The notes beneath the pieces were generated by a model. The model did not search any database and had not been told where the DNA came from. It saw only the letters and a list, made by a program, of their open reading frames with translations. From assembly GCF_003931915.1 (NCBI RefSeq), contig NZ_RSAA01000026.1:124001-188000 (forward strand): a stretch of 64,000 nt of DNA. Reading direction: 5' to 3'. The position numbers were made by a program, and so were the translations under genes. Origin of the DNA: Saccharopolyspora rhizosphaerae. Lineage in GTDB: Bacteria > Actinomycetota > Actinomycetes > Mycobacteriales > Pseudonocardiaceae. How positions within the stretch are numbered: position 1 is the first letter of the stretch; every line of letters begins with the position of its first letter. Shown here piece by piece: positions 54,592 through 64,000 of the stretch.

Positions 54592-55856
54592 TCGACGCCG
54601 AACCAGGCTGGGGACAACCGCCGTTCGAGTTGTCCTCGGCCGTCTTAGCGCGCGACCGGCGGGACTCGACCGTTCAAGTTCAGCTCTCTGACCTGCGATT
54701 TTTCAGCATGGCCGGCTCATTTGGCCGCTGACGGGATTTCTCGAGTCCCCTGGTGTGATTCCCTAGGCCGCGCGCGCCCGCGCTTTCTGGTAGTGCGGCC
54801 TGCTCCGAGCCACCCCCTCCGGCAGTGGGAGTTCTGCCGTCCCGACGCGAACCCACTCCCGCCCGAACACCGCTCGCGCAGTCCGAGGAGCCCTCGCGCC
54901 GCAGCTGATCGCCGAGCGCTGCAGCCCTCCACCACCCCTCCGGGAGCAGCGCGGAGGTTTCTGCTCGTCCGCACCGCCCGGATCCGGGTGCTGCAGCAGA
55001 AAAGTTCCGGCGCCCGCGGGGGATCTCGGACGCCTCCGCGCAAGGGTGGAGGGCCAAAATCACTACTTCCGGTGTTCGTACGACCGCGGTGCGCAGTACC
55101 GGGAACGTTCACGGACAGAACTTTTCTGCTGGACCTCGTGGGCTTCACCTCACCGCAGCGGTGAAAACCGGCCAGCGGGCCGAGCTGTCCACAGAAATGC
55201 GATCCCCAGGGATGACCTGGTCCTTTCCCCAGTCCATCCACAAGCTGTGCACACCCTGCCCACATGCTTCGGTCGGGTTGCCAACAGAGTTCTCACAACT
55301 CTGCCCACAACCCGACCGGTGGAGAACCCGCAATCCACCCCGGGATGGGTACAACCGGGGGGCCAACTGTGGACGGGAGTGTGGACAACTGGGGATGGGT
55401 GTGGAAGAACCCGGGCCGGGTCGAAGTTGTCCACCACCCGGCTGTCGCAGTCCCCGGTTGCTCCCAGTGGCCATCCACACCGGAGCGAGCCACCCGACCA
55501 GCCCAAACAGCGGTTGTCCCCACAACTCACAGGCCTTACTACTACTGCGGACATTTCTTCTCTTTGAAGAAAAAAGAAGAAGAGAACTAGGGTCGGTGGA
55601 TAAGTGGACAACTCCCGCCTCGAAGCCCGAACCCGCCTGGCGCCGGAGTCCAGACCCGGATGCGGAGATCGGTGAGCACGCTCTACGGTGGAACTCCCGC
55701 AGCGGGAAGCGTCGGTTCGAACTCGTCGCGCAGTTCCGGTCGTCATCGGTGCGGGATCGCTTCGCCTTCGACGCGGAGCACACCGAACCTTCCAGCCGTG
55801 CACGGCTCGACGCAGTTCTCGGCAGCCGAGCCACGGCTGAAACCGAAAGGACACCC
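54592..55856. other. oriC: Origin of replication oriC
   Basis: 1,265 bp between dnaA and dnaN. DnaA boxes cluster in 55185-55611: CTGTCCACA 55185, CCATCCACA 55234, CTGCCCACA 55256 and 55301, TGTGGACGG 55368, TGTGGACAA 55380, TGTGGAAGA 55400, TTGTCCACC 55427, CCATCCACA 55471, GGTGGATAA 55595 and AGTGGACAA 55603, plus TTGTCCCCACAA near 55514. An AT-rich stretch (55547-55590, oligo-A/G and T/C) is the likely unwinding element. The part 54592-55140 has no boxes and no evident gene. Confidence 0.95.
55536..55546 (-). promoter_or_regulatory. Candidate DnaA-trio element at oriC
   Basis: TTACTACTACT on the plus strand gives 3'-AAT GAT GAT-5' on the other, the form of DnaA-trios that guide DnaA onto single strand. 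It sits between the box-like TTGTCCCCACAA and the AT-rich element. Confidence 0.5.
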
Positions 55857-56981
55857 ATGAAGATCCGCGTGGAACGTGACGGTCTTGCTGATGCCGTCGC
55901 CTGGGTCGCGCGCAGCCTGCCGTCGCGACCGCCGGTTCCGGTGCTGGGCGGGGTGCTGCTCGATGCGAGTTCCGGGGAAGCGCTGACCATCTCCGGCTTC
56001 GACTACGAGGTTTCGGCGCAGGTCACGATCGAGGCCTCGATCGACGCCAGCGGCAAGACCCTGGTCTCCGGGCGTCTCCTGGCCGACATCACCAAGGCGT
56101 TGCCGGCTCGCCCGGTGGAGCTGACCGTTGACGGCTCCCGGGTGACGATCACCTGCGGCAGCTCGCGGTTCAGCCTGCCGACCATGCCGGTCGAGGACTA
56201 CCCGGCACTGCCGGAGATGCCCGAGCACGTCGGCTCGGTTCCCACCGACCTGTTCAGCGAGGCGGTCGGCCAGGTCGCGATCGCGGCGGGCAAGGACGAC
56301 ACCCTCCCGATGCTCACCGGCATCCGGATGGAGATCAACGCCGACAAGCTGACCATGGTCGCCACCGACCGGTTCCGGCTGGCGATGCGCGAGATCACCT
56401 GGGAGCCGGGCTCGTCGATCGCGGACACCCAGGTGCTGGTCCCGGCCAAGACCCTGGCCGACTCGGCCAAGACGCTGGGCGCCGGTGCGAGCAAGGTCGA
56501 GATCTCGCTGGCCTCCGGTGACGGGCTGCTCGGCCTGTCCGGCACGACCCGCCGGAACACCAGCCGGTTGCTGGACGCCGAGTTCCCCAAGTACCGCCAG
56601 CTCCTCCCGTCCGAGACCGCGGTGACCGCGAACATCGACGTCGGTCCGCTGGCCGAGGCGATCAAGCGCGTGTCGCTGGTGGCCGAGCGCGGCACGCAGG
56701 TCCGGCTCGAGTTCTCCGACCGCGTGCTGCGGCTGTCCGCCGGCGGCGACGACGAGGGCAGCGCCGAAGAGGAGCTCCCGGTGGAGCTCGACGGCGAGGA
56801 CCTGACCATCGCATTCAACCCCGCCTACCTGCTCGACGGCCTCAGCGCGTTGAAGTCCGAGCGCGCTCAGCTGCAGTTCACCACCGCCAACCGCCCGGCG
56901 TTGATCAAGCCCGTCGGTGACGACGGTGAGGTCCAGGAGGGCTACCTCTACCTGTTGATGCCGGTCCGCCTGCCCGGCTGA
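55857..56981 (+). CDS. dnaN: DNA polymerase III beta subunit (sliding clamp)
   Basis: 374 aa. Three clamp domains: starts [20 protein letters not shown] with [13 protein letters not shown]; middle domain [33 protein letters not shown]-terminal [22 protein letters not shown] and the end [13 protein letters not shown] 55857 has AAAGG 7 nt upstream; the in-frame region upstream belongs to oriC. Confidence 0.98.
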   Translation: MKIRVERDGLADAVAWVARSLPSRPPVPVLGGVLLDASSGEALTISGFDYEVSAQVTIEASIDASGKTLVSGRLLADITKALPARPVELTVDGSRVTITCGSSRFSLPTMPVEDYPALPEMPEHVGSVPTDLFSEAVGQVAIAAGKDDTLPMLTGIRMEINADKLTMVATDRFRLAMREITWEPGSSIADTQVLVPAKTLADSAKTLGAGASKVEISLASGDGLLGLSGTTRRNTSRLLDAEFPKYRQLLPSETAVTANIDVGPLAEAIKRVSLVAERGTQVRLEFSDRVLRLSAGGDDEGSAEEELPVELDGEDLTIAFNPAYLLDGLSALKSERAQLQFTTANRPALIKPVGDDGEVQEGYLYLLMPVRLPG

Positions 56982-57154
56982 TGTTCGGTGCGGCCGCGGT
57001 GGTGCGCGGCTCACATCCGGCGCACCACCCGGCCCGTCCGCTCGGTCCGTGGTCGTAGGCTCCGGCCAGATCGATTCAGCGGGTCCACCCGCAGCGCGGC
57101 CGGCCACGCGCCGACCTCCACACGTCGACCACACAGTTCGAATTAGGAGTTCCA

Positions 57155-58045
57155 GTGCAACTCGGGCTTGTCGGCCTCGGCCGAATGGGTTTCAACATGC
57201 GCGAGCGGCTGCGGGCCGCCGGCCACGAGGTCGTGGGGTACGACCGCAACCCGGACGTCCGCGACGCGGCGTCCGTGGCGGAGATGGTGGAGAAGCTGTC
57301 CGGCCCGCGGATCGTGTGGATCATGGTTCCGCACGGTGACCCGACCCGGCAGACCGTCGAGGAGCTGTCCGGACTGCTGTCCGCGGGTGACCTCGTGATC
57401 GAGGGCGGCAACTCGAAGTTCACCGATGACCAGGCCAACGCCGCGCTGCTCGCCGAGAAGGGCATCAAGTACGTCGACGTGGGCGTGTCCGGTGGTGTCT
57501 GGGGTGCGACCAACGGCTACGGGCTGATGGCCGGCGGCGACGCCGAGGACGTCGAGCGCGCGTTGCCGATCTTCGACGCGCTGCGTCCGGAAGGTCCCCG
57601 CGAGGAGGGCTTCGCCCACGCCGGTCCGGTCGGCGCCGGTCACTACGCGAAGATGGTGCACAACGGCATCGAGTACGGCCTGATGCAGGCCTACGCCGAG
57701 GGTTTCGAGCTGCTCGCCGCGTCCGAGGTCGTCACCGACGTCCCGGCCACGATCAAGGCCTGGAGCAAGGGCACCGTCGTGCGTTCCTGGCTGCTGGACC
57801 TGCTGGTCCGCGCCCTCGACGAGGACCCGGAGCTGTCCGAGCTGCGCGGCTACGTGCAGGACTCCGGCGAGGGCCGGTGGACCATCGAGGAAGCGATCAA
57901 CAACGCGGTCCCGGCGCCGGTCATGACCGCCGCCCTGTACGCGCGCTTCGCCTCCCGCCAGGAGGACTCGCCCGCGATGAAGGCGGTCGCGGCGCTGCGC
58001 AACCAGTTCGGCGGCCACGCGGTCCACAAGCAGTCCGACGGCTGA
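57155..58045 (+). CDS. gnd: 6-phosphogluconate dehydrogenase, decarboxylating (Gnd, short type)
   Basis: Oxidises 6-phosphogluconate to ribulose 5-phosphate. 296 aa, the short class found between dnaN and recF in actinobacteria. NAD(P) motif [45 protein letters not shown]; catalytic Lys in [24 protein letters not shown] 57155 with AGGAG 5 nt upstream. Confidence 0.95.
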   Translation: MQLGLVGLGRMGFNMRERLRAAGHEVVGYDRNPDVRDAASVAEMVEKLSGPRIVWIMVPHGDPTRQTVEELSGLLSAGDLVIEGGNSKFTDDQANAALLAEKGIKYVDVGVSGGVWGATNGYGLMAGGDAEDVERALPIFDALRPEGPREEGFAHAGPVGAGHYAKMVHNGIEYGLMQAYAEGFELLAASEVVTDVPATIKAWSKGTVVRSWLLDLLVRALDEDPELSELRGYVQDSGEGRWTIEEAINNAVPAPVMTAALYARFASRQEDSPAMKAVAALRNQFGGHAVHKQSDG

Positions 58046-58060
58046 CCTCCCGCTCGTGAG

Positions 58061-58090
58061 GCGGGGGAGCTCCGGCTCGAGCTCCCCCGC
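58061..58090 (+). terminator. Terminator of gnd
   Basis: 12-bp perfect stem GCGGGGGAGCTC / GAGCTCCCCCGC with a 6-nt loop, 15 nt past the stop. recF therefore has its own promoter, possibly TAAGTT at 58264-58269. Confidence 0.8.
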
Positions 58091-58277
58091 TGGACCGGGG
58101 ACGTCGACGAGGAGACGTGTCGACAAGTTCCCTTGTCGTCCGCGACGACCGCGCTGGTCGCGGCACGCGGACAGGTGGTCCGGCACGGTCCGGACACCCC
58201 GCTGCGGACGGTGCGGACACCGCGACCGCGACCTCCGCGCAGAAGCCGTCCGGCAAGAACGACTAAGTTGGATCGTC

Positions 58278-59465
58278 GTGTACGTGCGCCACTTGCAGGT
58301 GAACGACTTCCGGTCGTGGCCCCTGGCAGACCTCGAACTCGAACCCGGGGTCACGGTGCTGGTCGGGCCGAACGGTCAGGGCAAGACGAACTTGGTGGAG
58401 GCGATCGGCTACGTCGCCACGCTCGGCTCGCACCGGGTGTCCAACGACGCCCCGCTGGTCCGCTACGGGACGAGTCGCGCGGTGGTGCGGGCCGCGGTGG
58501 TCAACCACGGCCGGGAACTGCTGGTCGAACTGGAGATCACGCCCGGCAAGGCGAACCGGGCGCGGATCAACCGAGGTGCGGCCGGCAAGCCCCGCGACGT
58601 GCTGGGGATCCTGCGGACGGTTCTGTTCGCGCCGGAGGACCTGGCGATCGTGCGCGGTGACCCGGGTGAGCGCCGCCGGTTCATGGACGACCTGCTGGTC
58701 GCGCGGGCGCCGCGCTACGCGGGCATCCGCTCCGACTACGAGCGGGTGCTCAAGCAGCGCAGCGCGCTGCTGAAGTCGGCGGGTGCCGCTCGGCGCGGTG
58801 GTGGCAAGGCGGACCTGAGCACGCTGGCGGTGTGGGACGGCCACCTCGCGCGGTACGGCGCCGAGCTGCTGGCCGGTCGGCTGTCCCTGGTGTCGGCGCT
58901 CGCCCCGCACGTGACCAGCGCGTACGCCAACGTCGCCGCGACCGAGGACGCGAGCACGCCGTCGGGACGCGTCGCCGACCTGCGGTACCGCAGCAGCCTC
59001 GGCGAGTCGTTGCCGGAGCGCTACGGGGTGCCCGGAGCACCGGAGGTGCCGTGGGACGAGGCCGTGCCGGAACTGGAGGCCGCGCTGCTCGCGGAGCTGG
59101 AGCGGGTGCGCCCGCAGGAGATCGAGCGGGGTGTGTCGTTGGTCGGACCGCACCGAGACGACCTCGAGCTGCTGCTCGGCGAGCTGCCGGCGAAGGGGTA
59201 CGCGAGCCACGGCGAATCGTGGTCGTTCGTGCTGGCGTTGCGGCTGGCTTCTTATCACCTGCTCACCCAGGATGGCGCGGAGCCGGTGTTGATCCTGGAC
59301 GACGTGTTCGCCGAGCTGGACCGCCGCCGGCGGGCCCGGCTCGCGGAACTGGTCGCGGGTGCCGAGCAGGTGCTCGTGACGGCCGCCGTGGGCGAGGACG
59401 TCCCGCCGGAGCTCACCGGAGTCCGGTACGACGTCCGGGAAGGTGAGGTGCACCGTGCCGCCTGA
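58278..59465 (+). CDS. recF: DNA replication and repair protein RecF
   Basis: 395 aa SMC-like ATPase for gap repair and fork restart. Walker A GPNGQGKT (30-37), the family block [25 protein letters not shown], signature [18 protein letters not shown] and Walker [14 protein letters not shown]. The GTG at 58278 gives the usual N-terminus [20 protein letters not shown] lies 8 nt before it, so it may be nearly leaderless. The 3' end overlaps dciA. Confidence 0.96.
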   Translation: MYVRHLQVNDFRSWPLADLELEPGVTVLVGPNGQGKTNLVEAIGYVATLGSHRVSNDAPLVRYGTSRAVVRAAVVNHGRELLVELEITPGKANRARINRGAAGKPRDVLGILRTVLFAPEDLAIVRGDPGERRRFMDDLLVARAPRYAGIRSDYERVLKQRSALLKSAGAARRGGGKADLSTLAVWDGHLARYGAELLAGRLSLVSALAPHVTSAYANVAATEDASTPSGRVADLRYRSSLGESLPERYGVPGAPEVPWDEAVPELEAALLAELERVRPQEIERGVSLVGPHRDDLELLLGELPAKGYASHGESWSFVLALRLASYHLLTQDGAEPVLILDDVFAELDRRRRARLAELVAGAEQVLVTAAVGEDVPPELTGVRYDVREGEVHRAA

Positions 59466-60147
59466 CGGGAGCGGACGCAGAACTTCACGCAGGGTGACCG
59501 CCGCCACGGACCAGTCCGTGGAACTACCCACATCTGGGGATAACCCTGTGGATGGTGTGGATAACCCGGCCCCTGCTCGCGGCTCCGACGGGGCCGCTCT
59601 GCCCGAGGGCGGAACCGCAGGTCAGGGCTTCGACAGCAGCGGTCTCTCCGGACCCGACCTGGCGCGCGCGGCGTTGCAGGCGGCTCGTGAGCAGTCCGCG
59701 GCCAAGCGCGGGTCGAGGGGGAAGGCCGGCCCGAAGGGCGGGCTGCGCACCCGTCGTCGTCGCAGCGGGTGGACCTCGGCCGGGCCCGATGAGCGGGACC
59801 CGCAGCCGTTGGGCAGGCTCGCCGCGCGGATCGCCAAGGACCACGGCTGGACCGAGCACCTCTCGGGTGGGCAGGTCTTCGCCAGGTGGGGGTCGCTCGT
59901 CGGCGAGGAGATCGCCGAGCACACCACGCCGCTGCAGCTCAAGGACGGCGAGCTGACGGTGCAGGCGCAGTCCACGGCGTGGGCCACGCAGCTCCGGCTG
60001 CTGCAGCGGCAGATCCTCAAGCGCATCGCCGACGGGGTGGGGCGCGACGTGGTCAAGCGGATCAAGGTGCAGGGACCTGCGGCGCCGAGCTGGCGACACG
60101 GCCCGCGGCACATCTCCGGACGTGGTCCGCGGGACACCTACGGCTAG
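59455..60147 (+). CDS. dciA: DciA-like DUF721 protein (helicase-loader candidate)
   Basis: 230 aa. The C-terminal DUF721/DciA domain is clear: [62 protein letters not shown]. The N-terminal half is a basic, disordered linker with [13 protein letters not shown] and TRRRRSG. DciA is the ancestral loader of the DnaB helicase; M. tuberculosis Rv0004 is the orthologue. GTG 59455 has AGGTGAGG 6 nt upstream; GTG 59443 is an alternative. Overlaps recF by 11 nt. A DnaA box, TGTGGATAA (59556-59564), lies in its 5' coding part. Confidence 0.92.
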   Translation: MPPDGSGRRTSRRVTAATDQSVELPTSGDNPVDGVDNPAPARGSDGAALPEGGTAGQGFDSSGLSGPDLARAALQAAREQSAAKRGSRGKAGPKGGLRTRRRRSGWTSAGPDERDPQPLGRLAARIAKDHGWTEHLSGGQVFARWGSLVGEEIAEHTTPLQLKDGELTVQAQSTAWATQLRLLQRQILKRIADGVGRDVVKRIKVQGPAAPSWRHGPRHISGRGPRDTYG

Positions 60148-62512
<2,365 letters not shown>

Positions 62513-62562
62513 TCTGACGCGCAGGTCGACCACCGAACTCTCCGAACGAGCAAGGGAAGAGC

Positions 62563-64000
62563 ATGACGGACATCCTGCCGCCGGAACACGGCCGGGTCGA
62601 ACCGGTCGAACTCCAGCAGGAGATGCAGAACTCCTACATCAACTACGCGATGAGTGTCATCGTCGCGCGCGCCCTGCCGGACGTGCGCGACGGGCTCAAG
62701 CCGGTGCACCGGCGCGTGCTGTACGCGATGTACGACTCCGGCTTCCGGCCGGACCGCGGTTACGTGAAGTGCTCCCGCGTCGTCGGCGACGTGATGGGCA
62801 ACTACCACCCGCACGGCGACTCGGCCATCTACGACACCCTGGTCCGCCTGGCCCAGCCGTGGTCGATGCGCCACCCGCTGATCGACGGGCAGGGCAACTT
62901 CGGTTCGCCCGGCAACGACCCGGCCGCGGCCATGCGGTACACCGAGTCGCGGTTGGCCCCGTTGGCGATGCACATGCTCGCCGACATCGAAGAGGACACC
63001 GTCGACTTCTCCGACAACTACGACGGGCGCACCCAAGAGCCCGACGTGTTGCCGGCGCGGTTCCCGAACCTGCTGGTCAACGGCGGTGGCGGGATCGCGG
63101 TCGGGATGGCGACCAACATCCCGCCGCACAACCTGCGCGAGGTCGCCGACGGTGTCGTCTGGGCGCTGGAGCACCCGGACGCCGACGACGACATGCTGCT
63201 CGAAGCGCTGATGCAGCGGATCAAGGGACCGGACTTCCCGACGCGCGGCCTGATCCTCGGCAACAACGGGATCGCCGACGCCTACCGCACCGGTCGCGGC
63301 TCCATCAAGATGCGCGCCGTCGTCGCGGTGGAGGAGGACACCAAGGGCCGCACCACCCTGGTGATCACCGAGCTGCCGTACCAGGTCAACCCGGACAACC
63401 TCATCGAGAACATCGCCTCGATGCACCGGGAAGGCAAGATCAGCGGCATCTCGGACATCGCGGACGAGTCCAACAGCCGGCGCGGCATGCGGATCGTGAT
63501 CACCCTCAAGCGTGACGCGATCCCGAAGGTCGTGCTGAACAACCTGTACAAGCACACCCAGCTGCAGACGACCTTCGGCGTCAACATGCTGGCGCTGGTC
63601 GACGGCGTGCCGCGCACGCTGCGGCTCGACCAGGTGATCCGGTACTACGTCAAGCACCAGGTCGAGGTCATCGTCCGCCGGACCAGGTACCGGCTGCGCA
63701 AGGCCGAGGAGCGCGCCCACATCCTGCGCGGTCTGGTCAAGGCGCTGGACATGCTCGACGAGGTCATCGCGCTGATCCGGCGCTCGCCGACGGTCGACGA
63801 CGCGCGGACCGGCCTGATCGAGCTGCTCGAGGTCGACGAGGTCCAGGCGAACGCGATCCTCGAGATGCAGCTGCGCCGCCTGGCTGCCCTGGAGCGGCAG
63901 AAGATCGTCGACCAGCTCGCCGAGATCGAGCGGGAGATCGAGGACTTGAAGGACATCCTCGAGAAGCCCGAGCGGCAGCGGCAGATCATCCGCGACGAGC
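62563..64000 (+). CDS. gyrA: DNA gyrase subunit A, C-terminus outside window
   Basis: 479 codons visible: winged-helix and tower domains and the start of the coiled coil; the beta-pinwheel lies beyond 64000. Catalytic Tyr126 in AAAMRYTE. The quinolone region reads [13 protein letters not shown], with Ser87 and Asp91 in the positions of E. coli Ser83 and Asp87; M. tuberculosis has Ala at the first. ATG 62563 with AAGGGAAG upstream. Confidence 0.98.
   Translation, partial: MTDILPPEHGRVEPVELQQEMQNSYINYAMSVIVARALPDVRDGLKPVHRRVLYAMYDSGFRPDRGYVKCSRVVGDVMGNYHPHGDSAIYDTLVRLAQPWSMRHPLIDGQGNFGSPGNDPAAAMRYTESRLAPLAMHMLADIEEDTVDFSDNYDGRTQEPDVLPARFPNLLVNGGGGIAVGMATNIPPHNLREVADGVVWALEHPDADDDMLLEALMQRIKGPDFPTRGLILGNNGIADAYRTGRGSIKMRAVVAVEEDTKGRTTLVITELPYQVNPDNLIENIASMHREGKISGISDIADESNSRRGMRIVITLKRDAIPKVVLNNLYKHTQLQTTFGVNMLALVDGVPRTLRLDQVIRYYVKHQVEVIVRRTRYRLRKAEERAHILRGLVKALDMLDEVIALIRRSPTVDDARTGLIELLEVDEVQANAILEMQLRRLAALERQKIVDQLAEIEREIEDLKDILEKPERQRQIIRDE

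Overview
The window is high-GC actinobacterial chromosome around the replication origin, most like Pseudonocardiales (for example a Saccharopolyspora-type organism). The evidence is the rpmH-rnpA-yidD-yidC-khpB-rsmG-parA-parB / dnaA / oriC / dnaN-gnd-recF-dciA-gyrB-gyrA layout, mycobacterium-like gene order, a CYP157-type conservon, a DasR-type operator and leaderless promoters (TANNNT, about 6 nt, start codon). The species cannot be fixed from sequence alone.

Layout. 1-6.4 kb: ponA1-type penicillin-binding protein (cut by the window edge), DUF5318 protein, PadR regulator, inositol-phosphate synthase, a PAS-GGDEF protein and a GT87 mannosyltransferase-like protein. 6.4-12.4 kb: two secreted lineage-restricted proteins, about 1.1 kb of non-coding DNA with ~105-bp imperfect repeats, an AI-2E/PerM permease and a membrane GGDEF protein. 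12.6-23.2 kb: MacS/MacR two-component system, PTS enzyme I with a dre operator on its start codon, a glutaredoxin, a TetR regulator, a conservon (cvnA-B-C-P450, no cvnD) and a secreted propeller-like protein. 23.3-30.3 kb: acyl-CoA oxidase-like flavoprotein, leuS with a leaderless leucine leader peptide, an SdpI-like membrane protein, a non-oriC cluster of DnaA boxes, and AlgH. 30.4-43.7 kb: pcnA, mutT4, a DUF6049 protein, murJ and its pseudokinase partner as separate genes, sigM and anti-sigma, trxB-trxA with a SigR-like promoter, cwlM and a GNAT protein. 43.7-52.1 kb: aminotransferase, an ATP-grasp Ddl paralogue, and the parB-parA-rsmG-khpB-yidC-yidD-rnpA-rpmH cluster with six parS-like sites. 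52.1-64 kb: dnaA, oriC, dnaN, gnd, recF, dciA, gyrB and gyrA (cut by the window edge).

How it works together. The right half is the replication and segregation core: DnaA, beta clamp, helicase-loader candidate DciA and gyrase, with ParABS beside it and YidC/RNase P/L34 expressed away from the origin. The pcnA-cwlM block couples peptidoglycan precursor export (MurJ plus pseudokinase), CwlM, envelope stress sigma factor and thioredoxin. The left block matches the M. tuberculosis Rv0038-Rv0051 gene order but lies on the opposite side of oriC, joined directly to pcnA, which suggests an inversion about the origin.

Main leads: the leuS leader peptide, the satellite DnaA-box cluster, a 38-bp modular palindromic repeat found at two loci, a conservon lacking its GTPase with an ExxR-less P450, a CwlM that keeps its amidase residues, and a Ddl paralogue with altered metal ligands.
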